Source: Ephemeroptericola cinctiostellae | GTDB lineage: Bacteria > Pseudomonadota > Gammaproteobacteria > Burkholderiales > Burkholderiaceae | Assembly (NCBI RefSeq): GCF_003339525.1 | Contig: NZ_CP031124.1 | Span: 806,001-870,000, forward strand | DNA: 64,000 bases | Reading direction: 5' to 3' | Shown here: positions 18,103 to 26,515 of the stretch, piece by piece | Position numbering within the stretch: position 1 is the stretch's first letter | How the letters are laid out: the number at the start of each line of letters is the position of its first letter | Made by a program: the position numbers and the translations under genes | Notes under the pieces: generated by a model | Told to the model about the DNA's origin: nothing | What the model saw: the letters and a program-made list of their open reading frames with translations, nothing else | The model's database searches: none

Positions 18103-18138
18103 AATAAAGAAAACCCTCATGCAAATGCACAAGGGTTT
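18103..18138 (-). terminator. Intercistronic attenuating hairpin between potF and potG
   Basis: On the minus strand, AAACCCT / AGGGTTT with an inner TGCA/TGCA pairing is followed by TTCTTTATTTC. It lies ten bases after the potF stop. Such hairpins commonly let most transcripts end after the abundant binding-protein gene while some continue into the ATPase and permease genes. Confidence 0.65.
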
Positions 18139-18147
18139 ACGTTGAAG

Positions 18148-19320
18148 TTACTTGCCCGTTTTAAATTTGCGGAAAGTATCGTTAACTGCTTTGGCAGCTT
18201 CTTGAGTGCCAGGTAAACGGCGTGGTGCCATTTGTGCCAAAATCTCTGGGGTTAAGAAAATGGTTTTGTTGTCGGCCATGTCTTTGTCGACAAACTCCAA
18301 TGCGGCTTTATTGGCAGTGGCATAGCCGAGCTCATTGGTGATGACGGAGCCAATTTTCGGATCCAGTGAGTTGTTGATCCATGCATAAGCATTGTCAATG
18401 TTTTTCGCGTCTGCAGGAATGGCCATGGTGTCAAAGAACACAATGCCGCCATGACCCAGTAACATTTTAATGTTGTTGCTGCCCGCACGTTTGGCGGCTG
18501 TATTGATGTCGCCAGACCATGCCAAGAATGCACAGAAGTTGCCATCAGCGACCTCATTGATGACGCTTGAGTCGCCAAATTTACGTACGTCTGGGCGGAT
18601 TTTTTTCAACATCTCTAAGGCCGCATCATAATCGCTCAGAGTTGTGCTGCTGGCATCTTTACCCAAGTATTGTAATGCCGCAGGCATGACTTCAGTGGGG
18701 GAGTCAAGCATGAAAATGCCGCATGATTTGAGTTTGTCGGCGTATTCCGGTTTGAAAACCAAATCAAATGGGTTTTCAGGCAGAGGTGTGTCTTTGCCCA
18801 AGGCTTTTTTCACTTTTTCCTCGTTGATGCCCACGCCTGTAAAGCCCCATGCCCAAGGGACGAGGTAGTCGTTGTTTGGATCCATTTTAGCGACTTGCGC
18901 CATCAATGCGGGGTCTAGGTTTTTGTAATTGGGGATTTTGCTTTTATCGAGCTTGAGGTATTTACCTTGCTTGATTTGTTGTTCTGCCCATGCTGCACCC
19001 GGTACCACAACGTCATAGCCCGAATTGCCCGCGATGATTTTTGCATTTAAGGTTTCATCGGTATCAAAGGTGTCGTAGTTGACTTTTAAGCCCGTGGCTT
19101 TTTCGAAGTTGGCTTTCATGTTTTCTGGAATGTATTCAACCCAGTTGTACACATTGACAGCGCCTGTGAGTTTGGCTGGAGCGGCCGCCACAGTTTCGGT
19201 TTTTGCTGGCTCGCTTGCTGCGGGTTTGTCGGCTGGTTTGGGGTCGCTGCCACCACAAGCGGCCATGACCAAGCCAGCGAAAAGAGATAAGCCAAAATGG
19301 CGAATGGTTGTTGTGTTCAC
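18148..19320 (-). CDS. potF: Putrescine-binding periplasmic lipoprotein (PotF-like)
   Basis: A 390-residue type-2 periplasmic solute-binding protein. The signal peptide ends in AGLVMAACGG, a probable lipobox, followed by a Lys/Pro/Ala-rich linker and the mature domain starting VNVYNWVEYIPENM, typical of PotD/PotF. Further matches are YDVVVPG, YLVPWAWGFTGVGIN, AFLAWSGD and IPADAKNIDNAYAWIN. A GTG start at 19320 is preferred over the upstream ATG at 19359 because AGGAGA lies six to seven bases before it and the signal peptide then begins at residue 1. Ligand specificity (putrescine over spermidine) is inferred from the catabolic neighbours. Confidence 0.9.
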   Translation of the reverse strand: MNTTTIRHFGLSLFAGLVMAACGGSDPKPADKPAASEPAKTETVAAAPAKLTGAVNVYNWVEYIPENMKANFEKATGLKVNYDTFDTDETLNAKIIAGNSGYDVVVPGAAWAEQQIKQGKYLKLDKSKIPNYKNLDPALMAQVAKMDPNNDYLVPWAWGFTGVGINEEKVKKALGKDTPLPENPFDLVFKPEYADKLKSCGIFMLDSPTEVMPAALQYLGKDASSTTLSDYDAALEMLKKIRPDVRKFGDSSVINEVADGNFCAFLAWSGDINTAAKRAGSNNIKMLLGHGGIVFFDTMAIPADAKNIDNAYAWINNSLDPKIGSVITNELGYATANKAALEFVDKDMADNKTIFLTPEILAQMAPRRLPGTQEAAKAVNDTFRKFKTGK

Positions 19321-19536
19321 AGATGTCTCCTGAAGGATGTGAAAAAACGGGGTTATCAATTCAAATCAATGTGTGACGTTCAATCCGCGAGTTTTGCGCA
19401 TGTGCGTGCTTTATTCGCTTCAGCCATCATCTTACTATTTTTGCTGAGATGTGCAATTGTTTTCATGCCTATTTCATGCACATCTCATTCTCATTTGTCT
19501 TGCATTTGCACGTTTAAGGTGCGAGAGGTTACACAA

Positions 19537-20931
19537 TTATTGCACGATATTTTTGGCTTTTAAATCGGCCCATGTGGCATCCAATGCCAAGCGAGCCAAT
19601 CGAACCAATTCATCAATTTCCGCATGGCTGATGACCAGAGGCGGGGCAATGATCATGCGGTCACCCACCGCGCGCATGACCAAACCATTGTCAAAGCAAT
19701 GGCCTCGGCAGATCATGCCCACATTGTCATCGTCATCGAACGGGGTGTTGTTGGCTTTGTCTTTGAGCATGACCAAACCTGCCACCATGCCTTCGGTTTT
19801 GGCATCCGCGACCAACGGGTGATCGTTCAATGATTCAAAAGCTTGTTTTAAATAAGGGCCTGTGTCGTTTTTGACTCGATTGACGAGGTCAAGTTTTTGC
19901 ATCAATTTGATGTTGGCCACCGCCACTGCGCACGCAACGGGATGTCCTGAGTACGTGTAGCCGTGGTTGAAATCACCATCTTGGTACAACACGTCAACCA
20001 CACGGTCACTGACCATGGCGCCACCCAGTGGGATGTAGCCAGAGGTCACGCCTTTGGCAAACGTCATGAAGTCAGGTTTCGTGCCCATGGTTTCACAGCC
20101 AAACCATGTCCCGAGGCGGCCAAAGCCGCAGATGACTTCGTCGCTGATGAGTAAAATGCCGTATTTGTCACAAATGCGTTGGATTTCTGGCCAGTAGGTT
20201 TTCGGTGGGATGATGACACCACCCGCACCTTGTACAGGCTCACCGATGAACGCGGCGACTTTATCTGCACCCACTTCGAGGATTTTTTCTTCCAACCAGC
20301 CTGCAGCGAGTACGCCAAATTCATCTTCGCTGAGGTCTTTGAGCTCAGGGTGGTCTTTGACAACTTCTCGGAAGTAAGGTTGCTCAATGTGAACAATGCC
20401 TGGAATGGGTAAGTCACCTTGTTCGTGCATGCCGGTCATGCCGCCGAGGGATGCACCTGCAACCGTCGAGCCGTGATAGCCGTTTTTGCGACTGATGATG
20501 GTTTTGCGTTGTTTCTCACCTTTGATGTCCCAGTAGCGGCGCACCATGCGCAGGATGGTGTCGTTGGATTCTGAGCCCGATGAGCTGTAAAACACATGGT
20601 TGAATTGTGGTGGCGTGATTTCTGCCAACAAAGCAGCCAGTTCAATCGCAGGCTCAACCGAGGTGTTGAAGAAACTGTTATAAAACGGTAAAACAGTCAT
20701 TTGTTGTGTGGCGGCTTCAACCAGTTCGGTTTGACCGTAGCCCATGTTGACACACCACAAGCCAGACATCCCGTCGAGGATTTTATTGCCTTCGGTGTCC
20801 CAAACATACACACCTTCACCGCGTGTGATGATGCGTGCACCCTTGCTGGCAAGGTCTTTGTGGTCAGTGAATGGGTGCAAATAATGAGCAGAGTCCAGTT
20901 TTTGCAGAGCGGCAGTTTTGGTGTTAATCAT
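19537..20931 (-). CDS. spuC: Class III aminotransferase, putrescine-pyruvate type (SpuC-like)
   Basis: A 464-residue PLP-dependent aminotransferase of the omega-amino acid/pyruvate class. SSSGSESNDTILRMVRRYW binds the PLP phosphate, YHGSTVAGASLGG follows, ISDEVICGFGRLGTWFG holds the PLP-ring Asp, and FAKGVTSGYIPLG carries the Schiff-base Lys near residue 290. SpuC deaminates putrescine with pyruvate to 4-aminobutanal, giving the cell a second route besides gamma-glutamylation. Its gene sits between the gamma-glutamyl pathway genes and the importer. Related enzymes use beta-alanine or other diamines, so the substrate is inferred from context. Confidence 0.88.
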   Translation of the reverse strand: MINTKTAALQKLDSAHYLHPFTDHKDLASKGARIITRGEGVYVWDTEGNKILDGMSGLWCVNMGYGQTELVEAATQQMTVLPFYNSFFNTSVEPAIELAALLAEITPPQFNHVFYSSSGSESNDTILRMVRRYWDIKGEKQRKTIISRKNGYHGSTVAGASLGGMTGMHEQGDLPIPGIVHIEQPYFREVVKDHPELKDLSEDEFGVLAAGWLEEKILEVGADKVAAFIGEPVQGAGGVIIPPKTYWPEIQRICDKYGILLISDEVICGFGRLGTWFGCETMGTKPDFMTFAKGVTSGYIPLGGAMVSDRVVDVLYQDGDFNHGYTYSGHPVACAVAVANIKLMQKLDLVNRVKNDTGPYLKQAFESLNDHPLVADAKTEGMVAGLVMLKDKANNTPFDDDDNVGMICRGHCFDNGLVMRAVGDRMIIAPPLVISHAEIDELVRLARLALDATWADLKAKNIVQ

Positions 20932-21310
20932 AAAGTCTCCGTGACAGGTGATGTGTACTCAATGTGAAACACAGGTGTTAAACGTGTTCTAAAAGCACAG
21001 TGTAAATAAAATGGTGGTGCGTTGTGTTGAATGGATGGGGTGGGGGTGGGAAAGTGGATTGTGGGCGTTGGTGTGTTGTGGGTTGGTCACAAAGCAAACC
21101 TTCTTCTGCGATGATTTGAATGCAGGGCATGCAGAGGTTTTAAGCGGCGGAGCGGCACAAGAACCCATGCCCCCCCAACAAAATGGTAAAGCAAAGCATG
21201 TGATTGTTGACGTTTTCACCATCGTTTACATGGTTCGTGTGGTTTTACGAGTGCATTAAGAAGCATTGGTTGCAAAAAGACGGGCCTGTGCCCGCCTGTG
21301 TGTCATGTGA
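20932..21310. other. Intergenic region between spuC and puuA
   Basis: No gene is supported here. The left part (20932-21010) should hold the minus-strand spuC promoter and leader. The segment 21031-21065 of the plus strand is strikingly G-rich, with runs of four, five, three and three G residues. A minus-strand terminator for puuA sits at the right end. Short open frames in both directions have no recognisable product. Confidence 0.6.
21274..21296 (-). terminator. Intrinsic terminator after puuA
   Basis: On the minus strand, GGCGGGC / GCCCGTC (one G-U pair) with the loop ACAG is followed directly by TTTTT. It ends the puuD-puuA transcript before spuC. Confidence 0.78.
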
Positions 21311-22678
21311 TTAAACGTTCAACAACAAATTTTCACGTTCCCATGGGCTGATCACTTTCATGAATTCTTCGTATTCGGCCTCTTTCACGGCCAAGTAGAC
21401 TTTCACGAATTGAGGGCCAAGGACTTCGTGTAGCTCTGGGCATTCTTTCAGTGCGGTGAGTGCTTCACCCATGCTGCGTGGCAATTCAAAGTCCAACCCA
21501 TTCACGGCGCCGACCACTTCAGCCGATGGTTCTATCTGATTCTTGATCCCCAAGTAACCACAGGCCAGTGTCACAGCAAGTGCGACATAAGGGTTGGCGT
21601 CTGAGCCAACAACACGGTTTTCAACGCGGCGATTGGCGGGCGATGAGTCGGGGACGCGCAAGCCAACCGTGCGGTTGTCGCGCGCCCATTGCACATTGAT
21701 GGGGGCTGCGGTGTGCTTGGTGATGCGGCGGTATGAGTTCACATACGGTGCAACCAAAGCCATGGCCAATGGCATGTATTTTTGCAATCCACCGATGTAG
21801 TGCATGAACTCCTTGCTGTGCGTGCCATCGTCGTTGCTGAAAATGTTTTTACCCGTCACCGCATCCACGATGGACTGATGAATGTGCATGGCGGAGCCTG
21901 GTTCGTCTTGCATGGGTTTGGCCATGAATGTGGCGAACATGTCGTGACGAATCGCTGCTTCGCGCAAGGTGCGCTTGAAGAAAAAAACTTTGTCGGCCAA
22001 ATCCAGCGGTGCGCCATGCAGGAAGTTGATTTCCATTTGGCCCGCACCCCATTCGTGAATCAGTGTGTCCACATCCAAATCCATCGCTTCACAATAATCA
22101 TAAATGTCTTCAAACAGCGGATCAAATTCGTTCACGGCATCAATCGAGTAGGATTGACGACCTGATTCGCGGCGACCGTTGCGACCAATTGGTGGTTGCA
22201 ACAATTGATTGGGGTCCGTGTTGCGGGCGACGAGGTAAAACTCGAGTTCAGGTGCGACGATGGGCTTCCAACCTTCGGCGGCAAACAATGACTCAACGCG
22301 GCGCAACACCGAGCGTGGGGCGAATTCGACCAACGTGCCGTCCATTTTGAAGCAGTCGTGCAGCACTTGAGCCGTCGCATCATTGGCCCATGGGACGAGG
22401 CGCACGGTGGTTGGGTCTGGGCGCAGCTCCATGTCCATGTCGGTGGGGGCAATGATGAGGTCGAGGTCGCCATCCTCAGGGTATTCGCCCGTCACGGTTG
22501 AGCCGAAGATTGCTTCGGGTAAGCGCATGCCGCGCTCTTCGGAGAATTTATTGCGTGGCAGAATTTTGCCTTTCGCAATGCCCGTTAAATCGGGTACGAG
22601 GCATTCGACTTCGGTCACGCGGTTTTCATCGAGCCAGCGTTCCATTTCATTGAAAGTGGTGAATTTTTGTAAGCTCAT
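21311..22678 (-). CDS. puuA: Gamma-glutamylputrescine synthetase (glutamine synthetase family)
   Basis: A 455-residue glutamine-synthetase-fold ligase. EWGAGQMEINFLHG and MHIHQSIVDAVTGKNIFSN match the metal- and ATP-binding strands, NSYRRITKHTAAPINVQWARDNRTVGLRVP is the ATP-binding and substrate Arg region, and RVENRVVGSDANPYVALAVTLACGYLGI completes the fold. PuuA ligates glutamate to putrescine using ATP, the first step of the Puu pathway. It lacks the adenylylation-type context of GlnA and lies 80 bases after puuD, so PuuA (or the Pseudomonas SpuI/SpuB ortholog) is the best reading. AAGGACGAACC precedes the ATG. Confidence 0.9.
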   Translation of the reverse strand: MSLQKFTTFNEMERWLDENRVTEVECLVPDLTGIAKGKILPRNKFSEERGMRLPEAIFGSTVTGEYPEDGDLDLIIAPTDMDMELRPDPTTVRLVPWANDATAQVLHDCFKMDGTLVEFAPRSVLRRVESLFAAEGWKPIVAPELEFYLVARNTDPNQLLQPPIGRNGRRESGRQSYSIDAVNEFDPLFEDIYDYCEAMDLDVDTLIHEWGAGQMEINFLHGAPLDLADKVFFFKRTLREAAIRHDMFATFMAKPMQDEPGSAMHIHQSIVDAVTGKNIFSNDDGTHSKEFMHYIGGLQKYMPLAMALVAPYVNSYRRITKHTAAPINVQWARDNRTVGLRVPDSSPANRRVENRVVGSDANPYVALAVTLACGYLGIKNQIEPSAEVVGAVNGLDFELPRSMGEALTALKECPELHEVLGPQFVKVYLAVKEAEYEEFMKVISPWERENLLLNV

Positions 22679-22758
22679 GGTTCGTCCTTGGTTAATAATG
22701 TGCGTTTTTAAGCTTGTTTATGAAGTGTCTCAATTGCTTTAATATAAAAACGTGGGCT

Positions 22759-23541
22759 TTAAGCAGATATATTGCTTAAATGGAGGGCAAAGTTGCGGCA
22801 TGCTTGCCCAAATGCATCGAATAAAGCCAGTGAATCTGGGTGTTCTTTCATTTTCCATTCGGGATGCCATTGCACCGCCATGCCAAAATTTGGATGTTCT
22901 GCAATCCTGAAGGCTTCAATCAAGCCATCGGGGGCGTAAGCTTCGGCAATCAGACCCGCGCCCAGCTTGTTGATGCCTTGTCCGTGCAACGAGTTCACCT
23001 TAGTTTCACTCTTGCCCGTGATGTGTCTGAGTAAACCGCCTTCAACCAATGTCAATGGGTGAGCGGGGCCGTATTGATCGTCCAACTCAACGTTTTTGTC
23101 TTCGCGATGGTCGCCAAACTCATCGAGCTCATGCACCGCTTGATGCAGTGTGCCGCCAAAAGCCACATTGATTTCTTGAAAGCCACGGCATACGCCCAAA
23201 ATAGGAATGCCGCGTGCCACTGCTGCGCGAATCAAAGGCAGTGTGACGCCATCACGCAAAGGATCTTGTGGCAAATGAGGGTGTGACACATGCTCACCAT
23301 ACAGACCTGCATCGACATTCGATGGCGAACCCGATAAAAACACACCGTGCACATTGTCCAAGAGCACATTCACGTTCAACTCACTGCCCATCGCTGGGAA
23401 AAACAGCGGTGTGCAGTTGCTGCCGTAAAAGACAGCATCAGCATACTTGCGTTGTACCGTATGTGACGGGTGACGTCCGACAAAGTTACTACATGCGGGA
23501 ATAAGAACGATGGCATCGCGTTTCACGGCGGCGGTATTCAT
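22759..23541 (-). CDS. puuD: Gamma-glutamyl-gamma-aminobutyrate hydrolase (class I GATase-like)
   Basis: A 260-residue peptidase C26 family hydrolase. GVFLSGSPSNVDAGLYGE is the oxyanion region, ILGVCRGFQEINVAFGGTLHQ carries the nucleophilic Cys near residue 118, VNSLHGQGI is conserved in PuuD, and AVQWHPEWK holds the catalytic His. It releases glutamate and GABA from gamma-glutamyl-GABA, the last Puu step. It is the first gene of the leftward catabolic cluster and is divergent from the MocR-type regulator, which lies 215 bases away. Confidence 0.92.
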   Translation of the reverse strand: MNTAAVKRDAIVLIPACSNFVGRHPSHTVQRKYADAVFYGSNCTPLFFPAMGSELNVNVLLDNVHGVFLSGSPSNVDAGLYGEHVSHPHLPQDPLRDGVTLPLIRAAVARGIPILGVCRGFQEINVAFGGTLHQAVHELDEFGDHREDKNVELDDQYGPAHPLTLVEGGLLRHITGKSETKVNSLHGQGINKLGAGLIAEAYAPDGLIEAFRIAEHPNFGMAVQWHPEWKMKEHPDSLALFDAFGQACRNFALHLSNISA

Positions 23542-23581
23542 GCAGCGGGTATCTCCAAATCAAAGGTGGATTGAGTTCAAT

Positions 23582-23678
23582 GTGGACAGGCTTGGGCTAC
23601 ATATATACCAGTCTGACCGAGTATAGTTTAGCATTGGTTGGGCTAAAAGAACCACTTGATCAGAAAATTTCAGTCCAC
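23582..23678. promoter_or_regulatory. Divergent puuD / mocR control region with repeated motifs
   Basis: Between the two divergent genes the octamer TTGGGCTA occurs twice in direct orientation (23592-23599 and 23638-23645). The pair GTGGAC (23582) and GTCCAC (23673) forms an outer inverted repeat. TATAGT at 23622 and TATATA at about 23602 are possible -10 boxes for the two directions. MocR-type regulators commonly bind spaced direct repeats at their own divergent promoter, so this is the likely operator; the assignment is an inference from position. Confidence 0.45.
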
Positions 23679-23756
23679 TTAAAAAGGGAATGGTTTAAAA
23701 TCATTGCAGAAAAACAGTTGGTGTAGAATCCAATTGCATTGTTACAGGAGAATACC

Positions 23757-25268
23757 ATGCGTCGCACCCCTTTGGCCGAGCTTTTACAAAATGAGCTTGA
23801 ACGGCAAGATTTCCATCCACGTTTACCTGGTTATAAACGGGTGTATGAGGCCATTCGCAGTGCCATTGTTAACCGCCGTTTACCTGCGGGCAGCAAACTG
23901 CCCAGCTCTCGTGACCTGGCACATGAACTGGAGGCTTCTCGCAACATGATTGTCGCTGCGTATGATCAATTGCAAGCCGAGGGTTATGTCAGCAGCCAAA
24001 CGGGCAGCGGCACCTACGTGGCCGATGCTTTACCCGATGGCTTCAATGGTGAGGCTGCGGTTGTTCGTCAGCGTGAGGTGGGTGGCACGACCGATCCCGA
24101 GCTCATTTTGTCTAAACGCGGTGCTCGTTTGACGCGTGAAAAAGGCGTTGAAAACTATGAGGTGCAGCCTTTTGCTTTGCGTGGCAAGATGGATTTGCTG
24201 AATTTCCCTATTAAAACATGGCAACGTGTTCAAAACCAAGTGTGGCGACGCGAGGACATCACCTTGTACGATTACGACACCGACGGTGGGTATTTTCAGT
24301 TGAAAAAAGCGGTGGCGGATTACTTACGGGTGTCGCGGGGTGTGTCACTTGTCCCCGATCAAGTGTTGATCACTGCGGGCACGCAACAATCGATCGACCT
24401 GATCAGCCGCATCCTTGCTGATCAAGATGACGTGGCATGGGCTGAAAACCCTTGTTATTGGGGGGCTTGGAGCTCGCTCTATGCAAACGATCTGAGCATT
24501 CGCCCGATCGCCGTGGATAACGATGGCATGAATCCGTCCGAAGAGGATTTGAACAGCTTGCCCCCCAAGTTTATCTACGTCACCCCATCACATCAATACC
24601 CCACGGGCGCGGTGATGTCTTTGGCGCGTCGTAAAAAATTGATTGAATACGCCCAACGTGTGAACGCGTGGATTTTAGAAGACGACTATGACAGCGAATT
24701 CCGTTATTCTGGTCGCCCATTGGCCTCATTACAAGGGTTGGCAACCGAAGCGGGGATTGACCGTGTGTTGTACATGGGCACTTTTTCAAAAGTGATCTAT
24801 CCAGGGATTAAATTGTCGTACTTGGTATTGCCTGAGCCCTTGATTGGTGCATTTAAAACGGCTTTGTATGACTTATACCGACCAGGTCAATTGCACTTGC
24901 AAGCCGCTTTGGCAGAGTTTATTGATCAAGGCCATTTCACCACCCACATCCGCCGATTGCGCCAAGCGTATGCACAGCGCAGAACCTTACTGCTCGCCGT
25001 ACTCGAGAAAACCCTTGCAGGCAAAGTACAGCAAATTGTGGTCGATGCGGGTTTACATTTTTTGATGCGATTGCCGCCACACATCGATGATTTGGCTTTG
25101 GCAGCAGAGTGTCAAGCACAAGGCTTGTCGGTGCGCGCGTTGTCGCGTTATTACATTGGCCCGACCGATGCCCGCGGACTGGTGGTGGGCTTTGCGTATG
25201 TGGACACCAATGATTTGGTTGATTGTGGGCAACGATTGGGTTCAGTGATTAAAGCCGTTTTAGGATAG
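23757..25268 (+). CDS. MocR-family transcriptional regulator (GntR-aminotransferase fusion)
   Basis: A 503-residue protein with an N-terminal GntR-type winged helix (about residues 20-90; YEAIRSAIVNRRLPAGSKLPSSRDLAHELEASRNMIVAAYDQLQAEGYV) fused to a fold-type I aminotransferase domain. ITAGTQQSIDLISRIL, VTPSHQYPTG, LEDDYDSEFRY and YMGTFSKVIYPGIKLSYLVLP are visible; the Lys of TFSK should bind PLP. Such proteins act as PLP-sensing regulators, not as metabolic transaminases. The start at 23757 follows CAGGAG. Its divergent placement suggests that it controls the putrescine genes, perhaps sensing a GABA- or putrescine-derived adduct. Confidence 0.9.
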   Translation: MRRTPLAELLQNELERQDFHPRLPGYKRVYEAIRSAIVNRRLPAGSKLPSSRDLAHELEASRNMIVAAYDQLQAEGYVSSQTGSGTYVADALPDGFNGEAAVVRQREVGGTTDPELILSKRGARLTREKGVENYEVQPFALRGKMDLLNFPIKTWQRVQNQVWRREDITLYDYDTDGGYFQLKKAVADYLRVSRGVSLVPDQVLITAGTQQSIDLISRILADQDDVAWAENPCYWGAWSSLYANDLSIRPIAVDNDGMNPSEEDLNSLPPKFIYVTPSHQYPTGAVMSLARRKKLIEYAQRVNAWILEDDYDSEFRYSGRPLASLQGLATEAGIDRVLYMGTFSKVIYPGIKLSYLVLPEPLIGAFKTALYDLYRPGQLHLQAALAEFIDQGHFTTHIRRLRQAYAQRRTLLLAVLEKTLAGKVQQIVVDAGLHFLMRLPPHIDDLALAAECQAQGLSVRALSRYYIGPTDARGLVVGFAYVDTNDLVDCGQRLGSVIKAVLG

Positions 25269-25394
25269 GCTTGGCATCGAACAGGTCGCTTTTCTCATTC
25301 GTATTGCTCATCGGGATAAAGCGCAATGGTGCAATTCAGGCTACAATTTACCCATACCCTTTTCCACTTTTGATGAAAGCCATAGAAGAACCTT

Positions 25395-26315
25395 ATGCCA
25401 AAAAACTACCCAACCATCGATCAATTTGTAGGCAATACGCCTTTGGTGAAAATTCAACGCATTGGCGCGGACGTCCTTGCTGCACGCAACAATGTGTTGC
25501 TGGGTAAGCTTGAGGGCAACAACCCAGCAGGATCGGTGAAAGATCGACCTGCCTTATCGATGATTTTAGAAGCAGAAAAACGCGGTGACATCAAAGTGGG
25601 TGACACCTTGATCGAAGCGACCAGCGGTAACACAGGCATCGCTTTGGCCATGGTGGCCGCCATGCGTGGTTATAAAATGATCCTCATCATGCCCGACAAC
25701 CTCAGTGTTGAGCGCCGTCTCGCGATGCAAGTGTATGGTGCGGAGCTGATTTTGACCCGTGCCGAAGACGGTGGCATGGAATATGCGCGTGACTTGGCTT
25801 TGCAAATGCAAGCGGATGGCAAAGGCAAAGTACTTGATCAATTTGCCAATACAGACAATCCATTGGCTCATATCCGCACGACAGGACCTGAAATCTGGCG
25901 TGATACCGACGGTGAAGTGACCCACTTTGTCAGTGCCATGGGCACAACAGGCACCATCACGGGCGTGAGCACCTTTTTGAAGTCAAAGAACCCCGCAATT
26001 CAAGTCATTGGCGCACAGCCCGCCGAAGGCTCAAGCATCCCGGGTATTCGCAAATGGCCAGCGGCCTACATGCCCAGTATTTTTGATGCCAGCCGAGTTG
26101 ATCAAGAAGTGCTTGTTGAACAAAAAGATGCCGAAGACATGGTGCGACGCATGGCCACTGAAGAAGGCATTTTTGCGGGGGTGTCATCGGGTGGCGCGTT
26201 GTGGGCAGCTTTGGAGGTTGCAAAGGTCGTTGAAAATGCCACGATCATATTTATTGTCTGTGATCGAGGCGATCGCTATCTGTCAACAGGTGTATTTGAT
26301 TCGATTGTAAGTTGA
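25395..26315 (+). CDS. cysM: Cysteine synthase B
   Basis: A 306-residue PLP-dependent O-acetylserine sulfhydrylase of the CysM type. GNTPLVKIQRI opens the protein, GNNPAGSVKDRPA holds the PLP Lys at residue 49, EATSGNTGIALAMVAAMRGY binds the substrate carboxylate, and GTTGTITGVSTFLK binds the PLP phosphate. The length and the EGSSIPGIRKW segment fit CysM rather than CysK. CysM makes cysteine from O-acetylserine and sulfide, or S-sulfocysteine from thiosulfate. It lies just left of the capsule locus, but its start region and composition look like the flanking core genes. Confidence 0.93.
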   Translation: MPKNYPTIDQFVGNTPLVKIQRIGADVLAARNNVLLGKLEGNNPAGSVKDRPALSMILEAEKRGDIKVGDTLIEATSGNTGIALAMVAAMRGYKMILIMPDNLSVERRLAMQVYGAELILTRAEDGGMEYARDLALQMQADGKGKVLDQFANTDNPLAHIRTTGPEIWRDTDGEVTHFVSAMGTTGTITGVSTFLKSKNPAIQVIGAQPAEGSSIPGIRKWPAAYMPSIFDASRVDQEVLVEQKDAEDMVRRMATEEGIFAGVSSGGALWAALEVAKVVENATIIFIVCDRGDRYLSTGVFDSIVS

Positions 26316-26444
26316 TGTATTTTTGTTCAGATTATATAACGATTTATCTTTTTATAAATATACAGAAAAGTTCTAAAATTCGTTAAAACGTTGTATTTTT
26401 TGCCTATAGTTGAGTGAAATGGGCATATCTTACTTTAACGCAAT

Positions 26445-26467
26445 TCAAAACCACTTCGTGGGTTTGA
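26445..26467 (+). other. Hairpin in the kpsS leader region
   Basis: TCAAAACCAC / GTGGGTTTGA with a three-base loop and one mismatch lies in the AT-rich 200-base gap between cysM and kpsS. No long T-run follows. It may be a weak terminator for cysM or a structure in the kpsS leader. The rest of the gap is AT-rich and probably holds the kpsS promoter, but I cannot choose one site with confidence. Confidence 0.4.
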
Positions 26468-26515
26468 TTTGAGATAAAATGTGGAAACTACACCTTTTTT
26501 ATCTGAAATCGATCA

